NCBI GenBank assembly: GCA_009839745.1
Contig: VXPE01000036.1
Coordinates: 130,763-194,762 of the forward strand
DNA from: Candidatus Poribacteria bacterium
Lineage (GTDB): Bacteria > Poribacteria > WGA-4E > WGA-3G
Length of the DNA stretch: 64,000 nt
Reading direction: 5' to 3'
Shown: in pieces, positions 54,690-61,532 of the stretch
Numbering within the stretch: the stretch's first letter is position 1
Layout: every line of letters starts with the position of its first letter
Program-made: the position numbers and the translations under genes
The notes under the pieces: generated by a model
The model's database searches: none
What the model was told of the DNA's origin: nothing
Seen by the model: the letters and a program-made list of their open reading frames with translations, nothing else

Positions 54690-56321
54690 ATGATACAGTT
54701 TCCCATTCATTTAAAAGCACACAAAAGGTTCAATGATGCCGGACATACCTTTGTTGCGGACATAGAAGCGGCGTGTATCTTTGAAGTCAATGAGCTAGTA
54801 TCCGAGGTCCTTGATATCTGTGAAGGCTCCACGACAGCACAAGTAAAGGCGGCATTGCGCTCGAAATATCAAGAATCTGAGATTAACCAAGTTTTCGCTT
54901 ACCTCTTTCAGCTGCAAATGGCAGGGATATTGTTTCATCAGACATCGGTGATAGATAAGGAACGTATAGAATTCTCGGGAAAGATTGTTGTTTCACCGAG
55001 TTTTCTGTATCGGCTGGATCAAAAGTCGTTTCTCACACGCGTCGCCTACCATCAGTTGTTCCGGGCACTTTCCAAAAGGTTAGAAGTCTTTATACCTACT
55101 ATCAATACAGAAGGTCTCCCGACAAATTTCGACTGGGAAAGAGTCACCCCCTTAGAGATACCCACCGAGGTGGGACAGAATGTGATCGGATACTATCCAG
55201 AGGACTGTCATGGGGTATTAAGTTTACCACATTCCATGGATCATGATGTTTCATTAGCATACTCGTCTCGGATCCCAACGATATTTTATGTATCGAGTGC
55301 CGAACCCGATAGACAGTTGATTTTGGATAAGTTCTTTCTCCTTCGCGATTGCGATGTGTTATGTGTCGATTCGTGGTGGTTGAAAGAGTATCTGGCACAA
55401 TTTGTGTCTGATACAGAGAGAATTGTCGTGTTGCCTGTAGGTGTTGATGGGGACGTTTATACACTGAAAGATGCGAATGAATCTAAGTTAATGCTCGCCG
55501 GAGCGTTTGAGAATGCGCGTATGAAATCGGATCCGCTGATACTCCTGTTTTTGCCGAATGCAAGTTATGAAAATCGGAATTTGGTTCATCTGCTTGCTCG
55601 GACGCATCCCGAGTGCCTCTTTATCGTTGTAGGCGGTATGGATTGTTCGCAACTCGGTCATGATTGTGAAAATATTGAATACTTTCAGATTGAGGACATC
55701 ACGGATTATCAAGCTTTACCGGTTATTTATAATGCTGCCGACTTAGGGTATTACGCCGCCGTCCCGGGTGCCAATGGTTTTTATCTCTCGAGTGCCTTAT
55801 ATTGCGGGACTTCGATGATCCTTTCCGGGGCACATAACAACAGCACGATGCAAACGTTAGGTGCGTATCTCCACATCCCCGCCAATACACCACCTGTTGA
55901 AACGGCTGACATCGTTTCAAAATCTCTCACCGCCTTGCTGGCGGATCCATCTGTGCTGGCACACTACAGGGATGTCGCCATTCGTAAGGGGAGAAGTTTC
56001 ACGTGGGAGGCTGTCGCGAAAGCACTCAAAAACCAGTTTATCTCGCTTCAGGAGAGAGTGCCTGAAGCGGCAACCACCGGGACGCATCCCCTCTCTTTCT
56101 TTCAGTATCACTATGACACGATACAGGGAAAAACGACCCCTGCTGCGTATGAAAGACCTGCTTTTCTCCGCGAGGATGTGAAAAGTGCCATTGCGAAAGA
56201 ACTGATGCAGGCACATTCCATCAATCAGGTTTCCGTTGTTCTTGAACATATCTGTAAAGATGCAAGCACTGCAGAAGAGATACGCAAATATCTCTCTATA
56301 GGAAGGATGCCGCATGAGTAA
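54690..56321 (+). CDS. GT-B-like protein with N-terminal RRE/PqqD-like domain and degenerate active site
   Basis: 543 aa. Residues about 8-85 fit the RRE pattern seen in radical-SAM peptide maturases (HKRFNDAGHTFVADIEA, FEVNELVSEVLDICEG, KYQESEINQVFAYLFQL, GILFH). The rest aligns in layout with the preceding gene. However, the EX7E region has become GANGFYLSSALYCGTSMILS (about residues 360-379), lacking both Glu. It is therefore probably a non-catalytic partner. The C-terminal helical module (VKSAIAKELMQAHSINQVSV, about 496-540) parallels that of its neighbour. A 21-base gap separates the two genes and the next gene overlaps by 8 bases. Confidence 0.72.
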   Translation: MIQFPIHLKAHKRFNDAGHTFVADIEAACIFEVNELVSEVLDICEGSTTAQVKAALRSKYQESEINQVFAYLFQLQMAGILFHQTSVIDKERIEFSGKIVVSPSFLYRLDQKSFLTRVAYHQLFRALSKRLEVFIPTINTEGLPTNFDWERVTPLEIPTEVGQNVIGYYPEDCHGVLSLPHSMDHDVSLAYSSRIPTIFYVSSAEPDRQLILDKFFLLRDCDVLCVDSWWLKEYLAQFVSDTERIVVLPVGVDGDVYTLKDANESKLMLAGAFENARMKSDPLILLFLPNASYENRNLVHLLARTHPECLFIVVGGMDCSQLGHDCENIEYFQIEDITDYQALPVIYNAADLGYYAAVPGANGFYLSSALYCGTSMILSGAHNNSTMQTLGAYLHIPANTPPVETADIVSKSLTALLADPSVLAHYRDVAIRKGRSFTWEAVAKALKNQFISLQERVPEAATTGTHPLSFFQYHYDTIQGKTTPAAYERPAFLREDVKSAIAKELMQAHSINQVSVVLEHICKDASTAEEIRKYLSIGRMPHE

Positions 56322-57435
56322 ATACGATATTCTGTTAGCAACGATTGCTGTGGGTTTTTGTCTCTGGGCGACATATACCGATATGAGAACCGGGAAAATA
56401 AAAAATGCCTGTTCTATTGGGTTGTTATACGCGGGTGTGATTTCACAAGTGATGTTCCTGCTGCTCGAGAAAACAATCATTAGCGCAAGCCTCTCTGTTT
56501 TTATCATCGGTGGGATCATCGCCTTCGGAAGTTACTGGCTGGGGATCCTTGCCCCCGGAGATGCGAAACTCTATTGGGGAATTGTCATGATATTGCCCCC
56601 TTCTGTCTGGGGTAGAAACCTTTCTGCGTTTCCGAACCCCGCATTGATTATCTTAGTGAATATGTTCAGTGTCTATTTGGTGTATAGTCTCATCCATACA
56701 GGGATCAAGTATTTCACGTTACACAAGACGTTCGCACTTCCGAGAGCGCTTCCTGTTAAGGAATTCATACAACAACTCCCGGAAAATCTCTTGTCCTTGC
56801 TCCGTTTTTTGGCGATCCTGCTCTGTGTAGAATTCTTCGCGTATCAATCGCGAAGTCAATTCACTTTTTTTCATCTCATGCTGGCAATTCTTTTATCCTA
56901 CGGACTTGACCGTGGCACGAAAAAGTTCCAGATCAAAGCCTATATTTCTTATCCCGTGTATTTCATCCCTGCGGTTGCCATTTTTATATTCTATCCTATT
57001 CTTCTATTGGCATATTGGAAAAAGTTTCTGTTGTTTGCAGTCGTCTATCGTTTGGTTCTCCCCCTCATTAGCACGTACATGCTGCAATTGGATATGTCGT
57101 GTCTGAGCACATTTGTGCCGATTGAGCAGCTTCACCCCGGTATGATTCCGGCAGAGAAGATCATCAGAACGGATACAAATGACGGAACTTTGTATAGGAA
57201 AGAGCCAGCGTTCGTTTCAGAGTCCTTTGATAAAAATGTGCTTATTTCACCTACCCCGGAAGGGTTGTCTGATGAAAGTGTTCAGGCCCTCAAGGCGTTG
57301 GGGAAGTCGGGGTGTTTTGACGATTTCGGGGGCACCTTGGCGATCCAACATTCGGTACATTTCGCACCCATCATTCTAACAGGAACGCTTCTGACGATTG
57401 TGTGTGGAGGGGTCTTTTATGCCCCAATAATTTAA
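56314..57435 (+). CDS. A24-type (prepilin peptidase-like) membrane aspartyl protease
   Basis: 373 aa; overlaps the previous gene by 8 bases with AAGGA upstream. Membrane protein with about eight to ten helices. Two Asp motifs match the A24 family: YTDMRTGKIKN (Asp 23) and LAPGDAKLYWG (Asp 83). The cytoplasmic methylation/zinc domain of PilD is absent, as in shorter A24 enzymes. A soluble C-terminal region follows (about 260-345). No pilin or type II secretion genes are near, so cleavage of a cluster-specific precursor leader is a plausible role. Tight coupling to the two RRE proteins supports a shared pathway. Confidence 0.75.
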   Translation: MSKYDILLATIAVGFCLWATYTDMRTGKIKNACSIGLLYAGVISQVMFLLLEKTIISASLSVFIIGGIIAFGSYWLGILAPGDAKLYWGIVMILPPSVWGRNLSAFPNPALIILVNMFSVYLVYSLIHTGIKYFTLHKTFALPRALPVKEFIQQLPENLLSLLRFLAILLCVEFFAYQSRSQFTFFHLMLAILLSYGLDRGTKKFQIKAYISYPVYFIPAVAIFIFYPILLLAYWKKFLLFAVVYRLVLPLISTYMLQLDMSCLSTFVPIEQLHPGMIPAEKIIRTDTNDGTLYRKEPAFVSESFDKNVLISPTPEGLSDESVQALKALGKSGCFDDFGGTLAIQHSVHFAPIILTGTLLTIVCGGVFYAPII

Positions 57436-57586
57436 GAGCGTTGCCTTTTGGACAGGGCACCTTATTGTTCCAAGCGTAAGTAGACTCAGAAGGTGAGTTT
57501 TCGACTCGCATAGTGTTTGCTAGCTATAGGTTGACATGTCCAGTTTTATGAGGTTTTTAGGACACCTCGTTAATTCTGCCCTATTT

Positions 57587-57602
57587 TGTGCAATCTGGCA
57601 CA
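57587..57602 (+). promoter_or_regulatory. Dyad/enhancer-like site (TGT-N10-ACA)
   Basis: TTGTGC-AATCTG-GCACAA (57586-57603) is a perfect dyad and contains TGT-N10-ACA, the spacing of NifA-type upstream activating sites. It lies about 90 bases upstream of the sigma-54 -24 box, a suitable position for an enhancer-binding activator. Confidence 0.5.
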
Positions 57603-57676
57603 ATGGTCTGTCCGAATTGGATCCGGAAGTTATGTTCTTTCTGTAGAGTTCCCCGTACGCAGGGTATTCGCGAAAT

Positions 57677-57693
57677 TGGCACGAAACTTGCTA
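57677..57693 (+). promoter_or_regulatory. Sigma-54 promoter
   Basis: TGGCACG-AAAC-TTGCTA (57677-57693) matches the -24/-12 sigma-54 consensus with correct spacing between GG and GC. It lies about 57 bases upstream of the PD40 gene start. The region 57436-57676 otherwise holds the dyad and no gene. Confidence 0.82.
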
Positions 57694-57750
57694 TAGTCGG
57701 ACACAAATGAATCTGGAAGAATCTCAATGACATAAATAGAGGGTATAAAA

Positions 57751-58728
57751 ATGAAAAGAATACTTGCCTATATTGTAGTGTCGGGAACGGCACTACTCTT
57801 CGGGCATTTCTGGATCCCGTTGAACCTGTCTGTCTATGCAGTCGATGTTCGGTATATTGCTTTTAGTTCCAATCGGAGTGGAAATTATGACATCTACATG
57901 ATCGATATAAATGGTGAAAATCTCCAGAATATAACAAACCACCCAGCGAATGATTCTGCACCCACATTTTCGCCGGACGGACAGCGGATGGCTTATGTTT
58001 CCTCTCGGGGCGGCGATTGGGACATTTATGTGATGAATCTCAGGACAAAGGTATCCGAGCAGTTGACGGATCATCCCGGACAGGACGAGGGGCCCGCATG
58101 GTCTCCAGATGGACGATGGATTGCATTTAATTCTGATAGAGCCGGGATAGATAATATTTACAAAATCGCGCCCAGTGGTGCAAATCTCCAACAGTTGACG
58201 CACGGGGATCAGAAGAACATAACCCCGTCTTGGTCCCCTGATAGCCAATTCATCGCACTTCGTTCTTCCGGAGTCCGTCTTGGATCTCCCTCGAGCATCT
58301 CTATAATAGATGCGGATGGAGGTAATCTCAGCAGGCTCAAAAACCAACCCAGCGAGCACGTATATATGCCCGCATGGTCTCCGGATGGCAAACGAATCGC
58401 CTTTAGTGCGAATTTAGGAGGAAACGTGGATATCTACACCGTAAACGTTGACGGGAGTGATCTCAGACGGATCACTCGCCATACGGCACTGGATTCGTCG
58501 CCCGCTTGGCACCCGGATGGACACGCTTTTATTTTTTCTTCCATGTGGGACCAAAAGTTTGCCATCTATCGCATAGATGTGGCGGGCACCAATCGCCGGC
58601 GATTGACACCCCATCGGACACAAGATTTGCATCCAACGTGGGTGCCCACAGGCTTTTTTTCAGTCTTTCCTCTGATCAACTCACAATCAGTCTTGTGGGG
58701 TAGACTCAAGCAGTCTGTCAGTGACTAA
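57751..58728 (+). CDS. Secreted PD40/TolB-like propeller protein behind the sigma-54 promoter
   Basis: 325 aa; GAGGG 7 bases before the ATG. Signal peptide about residues 1-30 (ending SVYAVD). Six regular PD40 blades with the SPDG core: FSPDGQRMAYVS, WSPDGRWIAFNS, WSPDSQFIALRS, WSPDGKRIAFSA, WHPDGHAFIFSS and a terminal half-blade. The C-terminus SQSVLWGRLKQ shares the LWGxLK tail with the two propellers at 17429 and 18442. Likely periplasmic, probably a binding partner for a peptide or enzyme of the cluster. The propeller is complete and more regular than the other two. Confidence 0.85.
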   Translation: MKRILAYIVVSGTALLFGHFWIPLNLSVYAVDVRYIAFSSNRSGNYDIYMIDINGENLQNITNHPANDSAPTFSPDGQRMAYVSSRGGDWDIYVMNLRTKVSEQLTDHPGQDEGPAWSPDGRWIAFNSDRAGIDNIYKIAPSGANLQQLTHGDQKNITPSWSPDSQFIALRSSGVRLGSPSSISIIDADGGNLSRLKNQPSEHVYMPAWSPDGKRIAFSANLGGNVDIYTVNVDGSDLRRITRHTALDSSPAWHPDGHAFIFSSMWDQKFAIYRIDVAGTNRRRLTPHRTQDLHPTWVPTGFFSVFPLINSQSVLWGRLKQSVSD

Positions 58729-59291
58729 TGGAAGTGCCTCGGAGAGCGGGAGCGTGACTCTATAGAACATTAGGGAATTACGAGTTTCCAACACCACAAA
58801 AGTTGGAAACCAAGGATGCCTGCTTATCTATTCAGGATAGGCGAAAAATAGAACAATAAAGGAGTTGTTCATAGATAGTTCTTTTTCTCTTTTTTCTATG
58901 CTTTTCTTTGTGACGGTAAACGTAGGCGTTTTGAGGAGTTCGATTCCCCTCTACCGCATTCGGTAGCGTGTGTTAAAACCAAGCACCCTGATAACAACAA
59001 AATCAGTGCTATCGAAAGGGTTCATACGCGAGTGAGACGAGCCCTGACACTATAAGGACACTCGGAAGAAGAAAAGTGGTAGCATTTCGGTGCTATGCTT
59101 TGTAGATTCCACCATACCACTCGCTCTTTTGTGGTATGCACGCCGTCCATAGTTTCTGCTTACGTGGGCAGATTATGTCGGCTATAGACAAGCTTAGGAC
59201 ACTACGGTGTCCGTAACAGGGTCTTCTAAGCCCTACAAAAATCCGTGTTTTTCTACAAAAACATTGGTTTTTATGAATAGGAGATATTTTG
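58729..59291. other. Structured intergenic region upstream of the Cys-rich peptide gene
   Basis: A 560-base stretch without a credible gene but rich in pairing: hairpin CTACCG/CGGTAG (58951-58966); a pairing of GTGGTA (near 59075) with TACCAC (near 59115); nested stems GCTTA/TAAGC around GGACAC/GTGTCC (59192-59231, loop TACG); and TGTTTTT/AAAAACA (near 59247-59266). A long, structured leader or a small RNA is possible. No consensus promoter stood out. Confidence 0.5.
58914..58958 (+). other. tRNA 3'-end-like sequence (T-arm and acceptor remnant)
   Basis: AGGAG-TTCGATT-CCCCT (58934-58950) has the shape of a tRNA T-arm with the invariant TTCGA, apart from one A-C mismatch, followed by CTACCGCA. 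A partner CGGTA lies only 34 bases upstream, so no complete tRNA is present. It may be a tRNA fragment left by integration or excision, or chance. Confidence 0.3.
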
Positions 59292-59612
59292 ATGCGAAGT
59301 CATTTACATCAACGAGTCAACCGTAAAGTCTCTCACTTTATCCTGGGTGAAGAAGGTAAAGTGGGGAGCCGGAGTGCGTTTACTGCCGCAGCCGTCATCG
59401 GTGCGACATCGTTAGCCGGAATGTTCCTCAGTCCACCTAAGGCATCTGCAGATTGGTGGTGTAGTGATATTCAATGTCATGACGACGACCAATGTTGTGG
59501 ATGTTGGGATGAGCACCTCAATGATCCCTGGGAAAACTGTACCCAAGGGGATTACGACTGCAGGAGTGCAGACTATGTTCCGACTCCAGGTATCTCTTGC
59601 TGGACAAAGTAA
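59292..59612 (+). CDS. Cys-rich precursor-like secreted protein (candidate RiPP precursor)
   Basis: 106 aa from the ATG at 59292 (AGGAG 8 bases upstream). Residues 1-53 form a long basic leader (HFILGEEGKVGSRSAF) and a hydrophobic segment (32-46) ending at an AxA site (KASA/D). The 53-residue remainder has eight Cys (57, 62, 68, 69, 71, 83, 90, 103), twelve acidic residues, few basic ones and several Trp (DWWCSDIQC, CCGCWDEHL, NDPWENC). Disulfide, thioether or glycan modification is possible; Ser and Thr are few (Ser 58, 92, 102; Thr 84, 98, 105). No family recognised. Context: two RRE-type proteins, an A24 protease and a propeller upstream. Confidence 0.75.
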   Translation: MRSHLHQRVNRKVSHFILGEEGKVGSRSAFTAAAVIGATSLAGMFLSPPKASADWWCSDIQCHDDDQCCGCWDEHLNDPWENCTQGDYDCRSADYVPTPGISCWTK

Positions 59613-59662
59613 AAGTTCAGGGTGTTGATCACCCGTTTGAAACCTCCTGAACGTTTACTTTG
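59605..59662 (+). terminator. Long hairpin overlapping the peptide-gene stop codon
   Basis: Arms 59605-59621 and 59646-59662 pair at 16 of 17 positions (outer CAAAGTAAA/TTTACTTTG, inner GTTCAGG/CCTGAAC). The TAA stop is inside the 5' arm. Likely a transcript stabiliser or attenuator that raises the precursor mRNA over the distal genes, as in many bacteriocin operons. No T-run. Confidence 0.8.
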
Positions 59663-59746
59663 CTTATGTAAGTTGGGAGATGTGCGAATGATGGAGGTTT
59701 CCATCTCTGTCAACGTCTCATCTCCCTTTTCAATGAGGAGCATCTT

Positions 59747-60031
59747 ATGTCAAAATATGGCACTTTCTATGTCGTAACAGTAAATCCGGGAGTTAGACCA
59801 GGCCGTTTAAAGAAGTTTCTGTTAACAGAATGGTTTATCGCCCTTCAGTCCACTTCAGGGTGTCTTGATGTAGAACTTTGGGAAAGCCAACGTAGTCGCG
59901 GTCGTTATTTGGTGTGTGAACTCTGGGAGAATAAAGACATCAGTCTTCAGAACTCCGAGAAACTCTGGAATGAGGAGAAGAAGGATGTCTTTGAAACACT
60001 AAACTTATACGGAACAATAAAATCCGATTAA
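59747..60031 (+). CDS. ABM-fold (antibiotic biosynthesis monooxygenase-like) small protein
   Basis: 94 aa; ribosome-binding site GAGGAG. One dimeric alpha-beta-barrel domain: strand FYVVTVNPG, helix RLKKFLLTEWFIAL, strand GCLDVELWES, strand RYLVCELWENK, helix NSEKLWNEE. Enzymes of this fold act on quinones, haem or polyketides without a metal or cofactor. Here it could modify the peptide or a redox partner, but no catalytic residues are diagnostic. It lies between the peptide gene and the cytochrome-like gene. Confidence 0.75.
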   Translation: MSKYGTFYVVTVNPGVRPGRLKKFLLTEWFIALQSTSGCLDVELWESQRSRGRYLVCELWENKDISLQNSEKLWNEEKKDVFETLNLYGTIKSD

Positions 60032-60088
60032 GACGGCACCACTCCAAAAGCCTTGCACCAAAGTTTCAGAATGTATAAAAGGAACATA

Positions 60089-61363
60089 ATGAAGAAAAAA
60101 CATCTCCTATGGATATTGCTGCTAACCGCGCTCGTGGCGACACCGCCGATCTATCACCGGTTGAGCGAGGCGCGTCGCTTAAAACAGATTAAGACAGTAA
60201 AACACGAGGCATCTCAAATCAACGCTGTTCCGTTGAACGAGTTCATGGCAAGGTTGAAGGGTGCCTCACCGGAAGAGACGTTACTCGTGCTGTATACGGG
60301 CAGCACACACGGACATCTTGAGCCGTGTGGCTGCTTCATCGGTCAATCGGGTGGGCTGCCGCGGCGTGCGACTGCACTCGCGTCTATTCGATCTCAGGGA
60401 TTTTCTCCGTTGTTGGTAGATCTGGGTGGTGTTCTCCCGACTCAAGACTCCAAGATGCAGGAGGATCTTCTGACATCTCCCAATGATGCCGTAGCCGAAA
60501 CACTTGCGCCTCCTGCGGTGCTCCCATTGGACTATCTGAGGACACAGAAGATGCTGGAATCAATGCGATTGTTGAAATATGAGGCACTCGTCCCCGATAA
60601 AGCGGATATGATTTGGGGTGAGGACGTTCTGACAGGGACACTCGCTCACCAAGCGTTTCCGATCCTTACCACCAATATTGAGGGATTCGGCGGCAATGTT
60701 CAATCTCTTCTGACCAAAAACGTGGGGAATAAAAAAGTGGCAGTGTTAGGGCTTTCATCGCTGGGACTTGAAGACACAACTCTCACGGAACTCGCCCCTC
60801 TTTTTTCTGAAATACAGAAGCAAGTCGACGTTATCGTTATCCTGAGCAATCTGTCCCCGGAAGTGAACCGGACGATAGCTGAAAAGTATCAGAGCGTTTC
60901 AGCGATTTTGAGTCCTGGAACCGGAGAAACAGAAAACGTGGGAAATGTGCTTCTCGCTTATAGTGGTGTCAACGGGGAAACCTTGGGGGCACTGCTGCTG
61001 AATGTGGGGGACACTTTAGGTGCCTCGGCACAACAAATTGCACTGACCGAGGATGTGGAAGACGACACACAAATCAGGGAACTTTTGCTGGACTTCCATA
61101 CGCAAGTCGCCACTGACCCACAATTGCAAGCGGGCGGTGAACGTCTGTTTTCTGATGAAGCACTCGAGCAGGATCCCCGAAGTGGTTACGTCGGTTCTCA
61201 GGCGTGTGCGACCTGTCACCGAAAGGAGTTTGATCAGTGGGCACACACGTCCCATGCGACCGCCTTTAATACACTCTTGACAGTAGGGAAACAGTTTTAT
61301 CCCGAATGTGTCTCCTGTCATGTCAATAGAGACGGGTTCCTTTGTAGCTACTTTTGCGTTTAG
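60089..61363 (+). CDS. UshA-like protein with C-terminal c-type haem motifs, truncated
   Basis: 424 aa from the ATG at 60089 (AAAAGGA upstream). N-terminal signal anchor (LLWILLLTALVATPPIYH). Residues about 65-330 match a 5'-nucleotidase/metallophosphatase-like layout (LLVLYTGSTHGHLEPCGC, GQSGGLPRRA). Near the C-terminus two haem-c sites appear (CATCHRKE near 379, CVSCHVNRD near 410). The protein ends 9 residues after the second site (FLCSYFCV), whereas related multihaem cytochromes continue with more CxxCH motifs, so the end looks truncated. Probably a periplasmic electron-transfer or haem-dependent enzyme. No CxxCH was seen downstream in other frames. Confidence 0.7.
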   Translation: MKKKHLLWILLLTALVATPPIYHRLSEARRLKQIKTVKHEASQINAVPLNEFMARLKGASPEETLLVLYTGSTHGHLEPCGCFIGQSGGLPRRATALASIRSQGFSPLLVDLGGVLPTQDSKMQEDLLTSPNDAVAETLAPPAVLPLDYLRTQKMLESMRLLKYEALVPDKADMIWGEDVLTGTLAHQAFPILTTNIEGFGGNVQSLLTKNVGNKKVAVLGLSSLGLEDTTLTELAPLFSEIQKQVDVIVILSNLSPEVNRTIAEKYQSVSAILSPGTGETENVGNVLLAYSGVNGETLGALLLNVGDTLGASAQQIALTEDVEDDTQIRELLLDFHTQVATDPQLQAGGERLFSDEALEQDPRSGYVGSQACATCHRKEFDQWAHTSHATAFNTLLTVGKQFYPECVSCHVNRDGFLCSYFCV

Positions 61364-61427
61364 CGTGAAGGGATAAACAGGAACACACAGATATTCGCAA
61401 AGACAAAATCAGACCGTGGATGAAATG

Positions 61428-61455
61428 AACTGCCAGCGTGAAAACACTGGCAGTT
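61428..61455. terminator. Perfect hairpin at the end of the cluster
   Basis: AACTGCCAG (61428-61436) and CTGGCAGTT (61447-61455) with a 10-base loop. It lies 65 bases after the cytochrome-like gene and before the converging DUF4159 gene; likely a transcription end for one or both strands. T-runs are weak. Confidence 0.65.
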
Positions 61456-61532
61456 GTCATACTGTATTGAGGATCATTGGTGATTACACAAGCCTTAACC
61501 GCTGTGACGAAGCATTAATGTTTGACGCTCTG

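Noticed and set aside
57535-57645. Short frame MSSFMRFLGHL... between the protease and PD40 genes, possible second precursor
   Set aside because: No ribosome-binding site, no Cys-rich core, and it overlaps the sigma-54 upstream dyad; better read as regulatory DNA.
58914-58958. Complete tRNA gene
   Set aside because: Only a T-arm-like and 3' acceptor-like part exists; no D-arm, anticodon arm or matching 5' acceptor strand at the right distance.
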